Source: Balneolaceae bacterium
Lineage (GTDB): Bacteria; Bacteroidota; Rhodothermia; Balneolales; Balneolaceae
Assembly: GCA_007123785.1 (NCBI GenBank)
Contig: SLGL01000093.1
Span: 1-5,135, forward strand
DNA length: 5,135 bases
Reading direction: 5' to 3'
Notes under the pieces: generated by a model
The model's input: the letters and a program-made list of their open reading frames with translations, nothing else
Told to the model about the DNA's origin: nothing
Database searches by the model: none
Part shown: positions 1-5,135 of the stretch, piece after piece
Position numbering within the stretch: the first letter of the stretch is position 1
Layout of the letters: each line of letters starts with the position of its first letter
Made by a program: the position numbers and the translations under genes

Positions 1-233
1 AATGGATCGGCAGTGCCGCCTGCAAGCCCGCCGTCGTAAATTGCACCGGATGCCCCGATAACACTTTCTGAGCCGAACCAGGTGGCAAAAATGGTGAATG
101 TGCCCAACGTATAACCAAGCTGCCGCCCTGCAAGGAGGTAATCCACTTCGGTTTTGATGTAGCGGGAAACCCACCAGCCGATTCCAAGCTGAATCAAAAC
201 ATAAATCAGAATACCGAAGAGGAGCCAGGTCAA
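1..233 (-). CDS. Sodium:solute symporter (SSS family), N-terminal fragment
   Basis: This is the 5' part of a membrane transporter gene; the rest lies beyond the left edge. About 77 codons are visible. They encode a first membrane segment (WLLFGILIYVLIQLGIGWW), a short basic and acidic loop leading to DYLLAGRQLG, and a second segment containing TIFATWFGSESVIGASGAIY, then GGLAGGTADP. The xxYLLAGRxLG loop followed by a Gly/Ser-rich TWFGSESVIG helix is typical of the sodium:solute symporter family, which takes up small solutes with Na+ through the inner membrane. The substrate cannot be told from this fragment. The start is uncertain. The frame is closed by TAG at 264-266 and contains no ATG. TTG at 231-233 is the only common start, while an ATT at 240-242 would give the more usual-looking start xSALTW. 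The 80-90 bp before it is AT-rich, with no clear promoter or Shine-Dalgarno. The gene runs in the same direction as the hydrolase gene upstream and could be co-transcribed with it. Confidence 0.8.
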   Translation of the reverse strand, partial: MTWLLFGILIYVLIQLGIGWWVSRYIKTEVDYLLAGRQLGYTLGTFTIFATWFGSESVIGASGAIYDGGLAGGTADP

Positions 234-325
234 AGCAGAAATGTTGGTTAATTTTGATTTCGGCTAATATAGGAATTGCGTGTAATTGTGGCGGAAAAAA
301 TTTTATGACAGTAGTTTAGAACTGT

Positions 326-1261
326 TTATTCGCCTTCACCATCTCTCTTAGAAAGAATCTCATAAATTATGTGTGAAACCTGGGAACCTGCTTCGGTTCC
401 GAGGCGATTTTCCGAAAGGTTTTTTGAAAGAAAAATAAGCACGTACCTCTGGCCATCGGGGAGCCATACAATACCCGAATCGTGCACCACACCGCTGATA
501 GAACCCGTTTTATTTGCCACAACAGCTTCACTTGGTAATCCTGCGGGAATTACATCACGATAAAACTGGTCTTTCAGAACTTCAATCATTTTGTCATCCA
601 TTCGCGGACTTACGGCAGTTCCACCGGCAATTTTCTCAAAAATAATACCCAGATCCCCGGCGGTTGTTTCGTTGTTAATACCCGCTTCAAAAGCCTTCAT
701 ATCAAACAGTCCGCGTCGCACTTCAATCTTATCTGCGCCGAGATTTCTCATGGTTTGGGTAATTTCTTCGGCCCCTGTTAGCTGTATGATGAGGTTCGTG
801 GCAATGTTGCTGCTGTAGGTGATCATGGCATGATTAAGGTCCCAAAGAGTTGCGGTTTCACCTTCCATCCTCTCGAATGGATCGTTTCCATCGGGATTGA
901 GATTAAGCTGAAATTCTGACCCATCCACTATGCTATAAAACCGGTTTTCAACTTTGATGGAATCCTCCAGATCGAACTCGCCCAGTTCTGCCCTTCTGAA
1001 AAGTTCAATCATTACCGGTGTTTTCATGGTGCTGGCCGCATGAAAGAGCGTATCTTCGTTGATAGAAAAATGAAAATCCGGGTCTTCAAGATGCTGAAAC
1101 CAGACAGCATAGGTTCCATCGCGTTCGGCAAGGTATGCTTCAACTTCTTTGGCAAGCTGCTGTACATCGGTAGCTGAGGGGCTTTGCAGAATGAAAGCAA
1201 TTGCAAAAAAAACTGAAAAAGTCTTGAAAATTCTTTGAATGTCTCGGGTAGTGGTGATAAT
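326..1261 (-). CDS. Exported class A beta-lactamase-like serine hydrolase, non-ATG start
   Basis: The predicted protein is about 311 residues, in the usual size range for class A beta-lactamases and related penicillin-recognising serine hydrolases. Visible motifs, in inferred-start numbering: the nucleophile motif S-T-M-K at 77-80 (within FHAASTMKTPVMI), S-S-N at 150-152 where class A enzymes have S-D-N, E-A-G-I-N at 192-196 resembling the omega-loop ExxLN with general-base Glu, and K-T-G at 251-253. Residues 1-30 look like a Sec signal peptide: a basic start (TTTRDIQRIFK), a hydrophobic core (FSVFFAIAFIL) and a likely cleavage near SPSA/TD. It should therefore act outside the cytoplasmic membrane. 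The start is the odd part. The frame is open back past the argH stop but holds no ATG, GTG or TTG before the ATG at 1025-1027, which is the Met inside S-T-M-K. I place the start at ATT 1259-1261, two bases after the argH stop, because this gives a good signal peptide and tight coupling. ATC at 1256-1258 is equally possible. Real beta-lactam hydrolysis is unproven; a peptidase or PBP-like role is also possible. Confidence 0.75.
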   Translation of the reverse strand: MITTTRDIQRIFKTFSVFFAIAFILQSPSATDVQQLAKEVEAYLAERDGTYAVWFQHLEDPDFHFSINEDTLFHAASTMKTPVMIELFRRAELGEFDLEDSIKVENRFYSIVDGSEFQLNLNPDGNDPFERMEGETATLWDLNHAMITYSSNIATNLIIQLTGAEEITQTMRNLGADKIEVRRGLFDMKAFEAGINNETTAGDLGIIFEKIAGGTAVSPRMDDKMIEVLKDQFYRDVIPAGLPSEAVVANKTGSISGVVHDSGIVWLPDGQRYVLIFLSKNLSENRLGTEAGSQVSHIIYEILSKRDGEGE

Positions 1262-1263
1262 AT

Positions 1264-2562
1264 TTATCTCAACATTTTTCTGATTTCAGATATACCGGCA
1301 TTTCCGGGTGAACCAAGGTGGGTAAATTGTTCCATTACTTCCTGCCATGTAAGCTGAGTGGCAGAATCAGGATTTTCAGCAATTTTTCGATAGGCTTCTC
1401 TGAATGAAATTCCCTCTTGTTTCACAAGATCATACGCAGCTTCAGCAGCGAAAATTTCCGGAGTGCAGGCTTTTACAAGGGCTGACTGAACAGGCTTTAT
1501 GGAAGTAACAAGTATCCTGACAGCCTCAAGAGTTTCCAATGTATGGTGAAACGCTTTAATTACCGGCTCCTTGGTAAGCTGTAAATCCCGGTGATAACCA
1601 CTGGTGAGATTAGAAAGAAGGGTTTGCAATGTAGCTGACTGACCCACAACCACAGCATGCCTGCCCCGGATCAGCTCAGCCAGGTCCGGATTTTTCTTTT
1701 GCGGCATAATGGATGAACCTGTGCAAACCACCCGGTCAAGATCAAAAAATCCGTAACCTTCGCTGCTAAACTGAATCACATCAGTGGCAAAACGGTTCAA
1801 AACCGACGTGACACTTGCAAGATACTGAACAACCTGTAACTCTGTCCATCCGCGGGAAAGCTGTGCGGAAGTTGAGCAGATAAGCGGTGAATTAAATCCG
1901 AGTTTATCGGCTTCCATCTCACGGTTGATGGGAAATGTGGTTCCAAAACCCGCTGCCGAACCGAGTGGAGACCGGTTTATAAGCGACATGATACCGATTG
2001 CCGATTCACGCTGTACGGTCAAAAGCTCTGCAAAACTACCGGCCCAGAGTGCAACACTGCTGAGCATCGCCTTGCGTGTGTGCGTATAACCGGGCATAGG
2101 AAGGCCTGCATGAATCTCAGCGAAATCAAGCAATGCAATTGCAACGGTTTTCATTTCAGCCAACACCATTTCAAGCCTCTCTCTCTCGTAAAGGCGCATT
2201 GCTGTTAGAACCTGATCGTTTCGGGATCGTGCTGTATGAATTTTTTTTCCAAGATCCCCCAGTTTTTCCGAAAGAAAATTTTCGATCGCTGTGTGCATAT
2301 CCTCATCTTCCATCCGGATTTCAAACCGGCCACTTTCCCACAGTTCTAAAATCTCTTCAAGTCCCTCATTCAACTTGTTGAATTCCTCATCCGACAAAAC
2401 ACCGGCCTCTTTCAAAGCTTCCGCATGAACTGCTGATGCGGCCAGATCGAACGGCACCAGATCCTGGTCGAGCAAGTAATCGTTACCAACCGTGAACGCC
2501 TCCACTTTTTGGGCTGTTTCTGATTTTGTATCGGTGGTGCTTTTTTGCCAGAGCTTGCTCAT
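1264..2562 (-). CDS. argH: Argininosuccinate lyase
   Basis: The 432-residue cytoplasmic enzyme performs the last step of arginine synthesis, splitting argininosuccinate into arginine and fumarate. It belongs to the fumarase/aspartase superfamily and should be a homotetramer. Family signatures are clear: ARSRNDQ at 111-117, PGYTH at 157-161 with the active-site His161, the signature loop GSSIMPQKKNPD at 282-293 with its catalytic Ser, and SGYHRDLQ..KEP at 321-333. It is somewhat shorter than the usual 455-470 residues. The N-terminus reads LWQK and later FTVGNDYLLDQDLVPFD in place of the common LWGGRF start, a form I associate with Bacteroidota. The ATG at 2560-2562 is preceded by an AT-rich stretch (CCCAAATA) with no Shine-Dalgarno, and it gives the expected N-terminus. 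A 115-bp gap with a hairpin, a promoter match and an ARG-box-like site separates it from argG, so it may have its own control. It ends (KMLR, TAA) two bases before the inferred start of the hydrolase gene. Confidence 0.97.
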   Translation of the reverse strand: MSKLWQKSTTDTKSETAQKVEAFTVGNDYLLDQDLVPFDLAASAVHAEALKEAGVLSDEEFNKLNEGLEEILELWESGRFEIRMEDEDMHTAIENFLSEKLGDLGKKIHTARSRNDQVLTAMRLYERERLEMVLAEMKTVAIALLDFAEIHAGLPMPGYTHTRKAMLSSVALWAGSFAELLTVQRESAIGIMSLINRSPLGSAAGFGTTFPINREMEADKLGFNSPLICSTSAQLSRGWTELQVVQYLASVTSVLNRFATDVIQFSSEGYGFFDLDRVVCTGSSIMPQKKNPDLAELIRGRHAVVVGQSATLQTLLSNLTSGYHRDLQLTKEPVIKAFHHTLETLEAVRILVTSIKPVQSALVKACTPEIFAAEAAYDLVKQEGISFREAYRKIAENPDSATQLTWQEVMEQFTHLGSPGNAGISEIRKMLR

Positions 2563-2580
2563 TATTTGGGATTACGGATT

Positions 2581-2598
2581 CATGTATTAATATTCACT
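2581..2598 (-). promoter_or_regulatory. Possible ARG box (ArgR operator) before argH
   Basis: On the minus strand the core reads TGAATATTAATACA. Against the classical 18-bp ARG box wnTGAATwwwwATTCAnw it has one mismatch in the core and one in the flank. It lies immediately downstream of the TATTTTTG promoter match and about 20 bp before the argH start, where a bound ArgR hexamer would block transcription. A second TGAAT follows after 14 bp. The consensus used is from Escherichia coli and Bacillus. No argR gene is in the window and the region is AT-rich, so a chance match is possible. Confidence 0.4.
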
Positions 2599-2631
2599 CA
2601 AAAATAGTGGAAAAATAAGGCAGTCAGCAAA
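2599..2631 (-). promoter_or_regulatory. Possible Bacteroidota-type promoter for argH
   Basis: The minus strand has TTTG at 2631-2628 and TATTTTTG at 2606-2599, separated by 21 bp. This fits the Bacteroidota sigma-A pattern of TTTG near -33 and TAnnTTTG near -7. Transcription would start a few bases downstream and give a short leader of roughly 30 nt before the argH ATG. The upstream element lies in the loop of the 2617-2647 hairpin. The call depends on the organism really being Bacteroidota-like, and T-rich sequence makes chance matches fairly common. Confidence 0.4.
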
Positions 2632-2647
2632 TGTATAGAACTGCCTT
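2611..2647 (-). terminator. Hairpin with T tract between argG and argH (terminator or attenuator)
   Basis: An 8-bp perfect inverted repeat, AAGGCAGT (2647-2640) and ACTGCCTT (2624-2617 on the minus strand), closes a 15-nt loop. It is followed on the minus strand by ATTTTT (2616-2611), so it has the form of an intrinsic terminator 31 bp after the argG stop. It could end or reduce read-through from argF-argG into argH, or protect the 3' end of the argG message. The long loop and moderate stem make it weaker than the hairpin at 5092-5121. The plus strand also has TTTT after the stem, but no plus-strand gene is present here. Confidence 0.5.
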
Positions 2648-2677
2648 TTCACTTTTGCCATCTGCCTCTAACCATTA

Positions 2678-3946
2678 TCAAACAACTTCCTTTTTTACAG
2701 TTTGCTTCAGCTGGTATGCTGTTTTCTGCGGCAGATTCCACAGTTCGATAAATCCGGCAGAAGCATTTTGGTTAAATGCGGCTGATTTATTAAATGTTGC
2801 AAGGTTTTCATCAAACAGAGAATATGGTGAATTGAGCGAAACAACCTCACAGTTTCCTTTATAAAGTCGTACGGTTACTTCTCCTGTCACTTTTGTATTC
2901 TGTTCGTTGATATATGCCCGGATATTGTCCATCACCGGCTCGTAATACTTTGCACCATATAACAGGTATGCCCACTTCTGATCCATCAGAGTTTTAAGCT
3001 CATTTTCTTCCCGGGTTGATACCAGTTGTTCCAGGTTTTTGTGAGCCTGAATGAGAATATGAGCAGCAGGATTTTCATAAACTCCTCGCACTTTCAGCCC
3101 CACTACCCTGTCTTCAATCAGGTGGAAATACCCAACCCCGTGCTTACCACCGATCTCATTCAGCATCATCACAAGATCTTTTTTTTCATACTCAATTCCG
3201 TTGACTGAAACCGGCACACCTTTTTCAAAACCGATTTTCACCAGCTCTTCTTTATCGGGAGCCTGCTGTGGAGTGTTGCACCATTTCAGGATATTTTCAA
3301 GCGGGGGAATAAGATTCGGATTTTCGATCTCACCGCCTTCACCCGTGTTGGCCCACATGTTTTCATCATAGGAGTATGGGCTCTTCTTGGTCTGTTCCAC
3401 GGGGATTCCATTTTTAATAGCGTAGGCAATCTCTTCTTCCCTTCCCATCCCCCACTCCCGGACCGGAGCGATAATTTTCAGTTTTGGGTTGAGTGTGGTA
3501 ATATAACTTTCGAACCGAACCTGATCATTGCCTTTGCCTGTGCAACCGTGTGCGATCACTTCACAACCAAACTCCGAGGCAAACTGAACAGCCAGCTGTG
3601 AAATCATCACCCGCCCCAGCGGACAACCAAGCGCATACCCACCCTGGTAATCAGCATTGGCTTTCACGGCCTCCATACAGAGTTCGGCAAATTCATCTTT
3701 CGCATCGTAAACAATGGCATCTTTAGCACCCAGTTTCAGGGCTTTTTTCTTGATCGCATCGAGATCATCAGCAGTCTGGCCAATATTGATCGTAAGGGCA
3801 ATCACTTCGCAGTCGTACTCCTCGGCAATCCATTTCAGCATAACACTGGTGTCGAGTCCGCCGGAATAAAGTAACAGGCAGGTGCTGAAGGTTCCCTTTT
3901 CAGCTTCGTGAGAGGCTACTTTTTTATAATTGGTATTCTGTTCCAT
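2678..3946 (-). CDS. argG: Argininosuccinate synthase
   Basis: The 422-residue cytoplasmic enzyme joins citrulline and aspartate, using ATP (to AMP and pyrophosphate), to form argininosuccinate. The N-terminal nucleotide-binding domain carries the PP-loop LLYSGGLDTS at 25-34. The block AHGCTGKGNDQVRFE at 132-146 and SPYSYDEN at 189-196 are family hallmarks. Glu278 and Tyr290, 12 residues apart in the IED and RGVYE motifs, match the spacing of the citrulline-binding Glu/Tyr pair. The synthetase domain and a C-terminal oligomerisation helix follow. Two oddities: about 22 residues precede the PP-loop strand where most homologues have under 10, and the stretch usually read as WGRSxExG is WANTGEGG here (198-205). 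The ATG at 3944-3946 is the only suitable start; it has no Shine-Dalgarno, and the preceding bases hold a small AACTG direct repeat. It sits 54 bp after argF and is probably co-transcribed with it. Confidence 0.97.
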   Translation of the reverse strand: MEQNTNYKKVASHEAEKGTFSTCLLLYSGGLDTSVMLKWIAEEYDCEVIALTINIGQTADDLDAIKKKALKLGAKDAIVYDAKDEFAELCMEAVKANADYQGGYALGCPLGRVMISQLAVQFASEFGCEVIAHGCTGKGNDQVRFESYITTLNPKLKIIAPVREWGMGREEEIAYAIKNGIPVEQTKKSPYSYDENMWANTGEGGEIENPNLIPPLENILKWCNTPQQAPDKEELVKIGFEKGVPVSVNGIEYEKKDLVMMLNEIGGKHGVGYFHLIEDRVVGLKVRGVYENPAAHILIQAHKNLEQLVSTREENELKTLMDQKWAYLLYGAKYYEPVMDNIRAYINEQNTKVTGEVTVRLYKGNCEVVSLNSPYSLFDENLATFNKSAAFNQNASAGFIELWNLPQKTAYQLKQTVKKEVV

Positions 3947-4000
3947 GGTTCAGTTCAGTTATAAATGTTGAGTTTATGTTAATTTGTTCAATTGCAGATT

Positions 4001-4996
4001 TTAATTGCCTGCAGTAAGTTTCGTTTTTATTGATTGATTTTTCAATCCATTCAATTTATTCTTCTTGAGTTTTTCATCCAGCAAAAGTGCAAACACACCT
4101 TTTGAAACAACTTTCCGGTTTTTGGCCTGCTGATAGACCCAGGAATTCTTATGGTCTATTACTCCGTCTGTCACTTCATAACCCCGGTGGGCAGGCAGGC
4201 AGTGCATAAATCCTGCTGTGGATTTTGCTTTTGAAAAGAGCTTCTCATTCACCTGGTAGGGCTGAAAATGCCTGATTTTTTCTTCAAACAGGTGTTCTTC
4301 ACCCATTGAGACGAATGTGTCGGTATAAACTACATCAGCATTGTAAACCCCCTCGGCTGGATCGGTTGTTCTGATAAATTTACCACCGTATTTCAAAGCA
4401 AGCTGACCAAAATAACTCTCTTTCTCATCACTCCAGGAATACAGTTTCGGTCCGGAAAAAATAACGGTGTGCCCCATCATCAACCCGATTTCAGTAAGTG
4501 AAAAAGCAACATTGTTTGCATCACCTACAAAAGAGATATTGAGCGGCTGGTCTTTACCACACTCCTGCTGTATGGTTAACATATCAGCCAGTGCCTGCAT
4601 CGGGTGGTGCAGATTGCAAAGTGCATTGACAATGGGAATGGTGCCGTATTGTTTCATTTTTTCAAGCGTGGTGTGAGAATAGACCCGCGCAAAAACAGCG
4701 TCACACCACTGAGAAACATTCATCATAGCGTCATAAAGCGATTCCCGGCAGGTAAATGGAACAGCTTTTCCATTAGCCAGCAGCAGATCCGCCTCTATCT
4801 GAACCACATCCCCGCCAAGCTGGTTTATAGCCACTTCGGTACCTATTTTGGTTCGAAGAGAGGGTTTTTCAAAAACAAACCCGACATTTTTTTGTTTCAG
4901 AATCGGTTCTCCCGATTCTTCCAAATCAAGGCTCAGGTCCAGTATTGCCTGAATGATCGTCGGTTCAAGTTCTCCAATAGTTAAAAGATGGTTCAT
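4001..4996 (-). CDS. argF: Ornithine carbamoyltransferase
   Basis: The 331-residue cytoplasmic enzyme transfers the carbamoyl group of carbamoyl phosphate to ornithine, giving citrulline, the substrate of the next gene product. The carbamoyl-phosphate domain has FEKPSLRTK at 42-50 (the STRTR site) and HPMQ at 131-134 (HPxQ). The second domain has FVGDANNVAFSL at 156-167, the ornithine-type loop DTFVSMGEE at 226-234, and HCLPAHRG at 265-272 with the catalytic Cys266. The SMG loop argues for ornithine and against N-acetylornithine or N-succinylornithine as substrate. Length is normal except for a lysine-rich tail of about 20 residues (from KLKKNK). The final residue of the STRTR motif is Lys here and the second is Leu; Leu is common in homologues. 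The ATG at 4994-4996 gives the expected N-terminus and has no Shine-Dalgarno (upstream CCGTAATAAA). It is the first gene of the cluster after a terminator. I found neither an ARG box nor a clear promoter in its 90-bp leader. Confidence 0.95.
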   Translation of the reverse strand: MNHLLTIGELEPTIIQAILDLSLDLEESGEPILKQKNVGFVFEKPSLRTKIGTEVAINQLGGDVVQIEADLLLANGKAVPFTCRESLYDAMMNVSQWCDAVFARVYSHTTLEKMKQYGTIPIVNALCNLHHPMQALADMLTIQQECGKDQPLNISFVGDANNVAFSLTEIGLMMGHTVIFSGPKLYSWSDEKESYFGQLALKYGGKFIRTTDPAEGVYNADVVYTDTFVSMGEEHLFEEKIRHFQPYQVNEKLFSKAKSTAGFMHCLPAHRGYEVTDGVIDHKNSWVYQQAKNRKVVSKGVFALLLDEKLKKNKLNGLKNQSIKTKLTAGN

Positions 4997-5086
4997 TTTA
5001 TTACGGTAGTATTGATTGAAAGTTTAGGAAAAAGTTGGGTTGGGTTCAGGACTGTGGAGAGAGCATTCTGTAAAATGAGAAAGCAT

Positions 5087-5121
5087 AAAAAAAGCCTCGA
5101 TAACTTATTTTATCGAGGCTT
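5087..5121 (-). terminator. Strong intrinsic terminator upstream of argF
   Basis: A perfect 12-bp inverted repeat, AAGCCTCGATAA with TTATCGAGGCTT, has a 6-nt loop (5104-5109). On the minus strand its last two T bases run into a tract of seven T (5093-5087). The plus strand has no T tract after the stem, so it acts on minus-strand transcripts. The likeliest role is to end a gene to the right: a TAA at 5126-5128 sits just before it on the minus strand, but too little sequence remains to name that gene. It insulates the arg cluster. A role as a leader attenuator of the cluster is the less likely alternative. Confidence 0.85.
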
Positions 5122-5135
5122 GTGATTAAGTCCAT

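Noticed and set aside
265..275. TATATT-like -10 box before the symporter gene
   Set aside because: No matching -35 at 16-18 bp and no TAnnTTTG pattern; chance AT-rich sequence is likely.
295..325. Weak inverted repeat ACAGT/ACTGT after the hydrolase stop, with T6 downstream on the minus strand
   Set aside because: The stem is only 5 bp, competes with an alternative 4-bp pairing, and the T run is 7 nt away; not good enough to call a terminator.
1024..1206. 60-codon minus-strand frame with TTG start overlapping the 5' part of the hydrolase gene
   Set aside because: It is a shadow frame: low-complexity translation with no family motif, while the overlapping frame encodes the signal peptide and the residues leading to S-T-M-K.
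1205..1212. Eight-T run in the hydrolase signal-peptide region, considered as a phase-variation tract
   Set aside because: The run is short and the current frame is intact through it; changing its length would not create a usable start codon.
1259..1285. ArgH-hydrolase fusion by -1 slippage on A-AAA-A near the argH end
   Set aside because: The frame geometry allows it, but there is no classical X-XXY-YYZ heptamer, and a fusion would place an export signal inside a cytoplasmic enzyme.
4604..4984. 126-codon plus-strand open frame opposite argF
   Set aside because: It is antisense to a strongly conserved gene and shows no recognisable domain or start signal.
5046..5135. 29-residue minus-strand reading frame across the terminator, considered as an arginine leader peptide
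   Set aside because: It has only two arginines and no run of them, and its ATG is at the very edge of the window; the hairpin is explained better as a terminator of an upstream gene.

Overview
The window is a block of bacterial genes that all lie on the minus strand, so transcription runs right to left. Its core is a compact arginine-biosynthesis cluster, argF - argG - argH. The gene order follows the reaction order: ornithine to citrulline to argininosuccinate to arginine. The cluster is followed closely by a gene for an exported serine hydrolase of the class A beta-lactamase fold. At the left edge is the N-terminal fragment of a sodium:solute symporter.

Layout in transcription order. 5121-5087: a perfect 12-bp hairpin with a minus-strand T tract, probably ending a gene that lies outside the window. 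5086-4997: a 90-bp leader in which I could not call a promoter or operator. 4996-4001: argF (ornithine carbamoyltransferase). 54-bp gap. 3946-2678: argG (argininosuccinate synthase). 2677-2563: a 115-bp gap holding a hairpin, a Bacteroidota-type promoter match (TTTG-N21-TATTTTTG) and a near-consensus ARG box just before argH. 2562-1264: argH (argininosuccinate lyase). 1261-326: the beta-lactamase-like gene, with only 2 nt between the argH stop and its inferred start. 325-243: AT-rich gap with no convincing signal. 233-1: 5' part of the symporter gene. No intergenic stretch exceeds 300 bases, and I saw no RNA gene, insertion sequence or CRISPR array.

Organism. No intact gene has a Shine-Dalgarno motif before its start; the upstream bases are AT-rich. 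ArgH begins with an LWQK...FTVGNDYLLD segment instead of the common LWGGRF, a form I associate with Bacteroidota. The best promoter match is TAnnTTTG. Together these suggest a member of Bacteroidota or its relatives (Balneolota/Rhodothermota would fit). This is inference; there is no marker gene. ArgF has the ornithine-type SMG loop, so it does not look like the N-acetyl- or N-succinylornithine enzymes found in some relatives.

Most of the window is ordinary metabolism and I see no new defence or mobile system. The points worth a second look are: (1) the hydrolase gene has no ATG, GTG or TTG start anywhere upstream of its catalytic serine, so a routine start call would remove the nucleophile; (2) an exported beta-lactamase-fold enzyme is attached to an arginine operon; (3) a possible second, ArgR-type control point lies between argG and argH.
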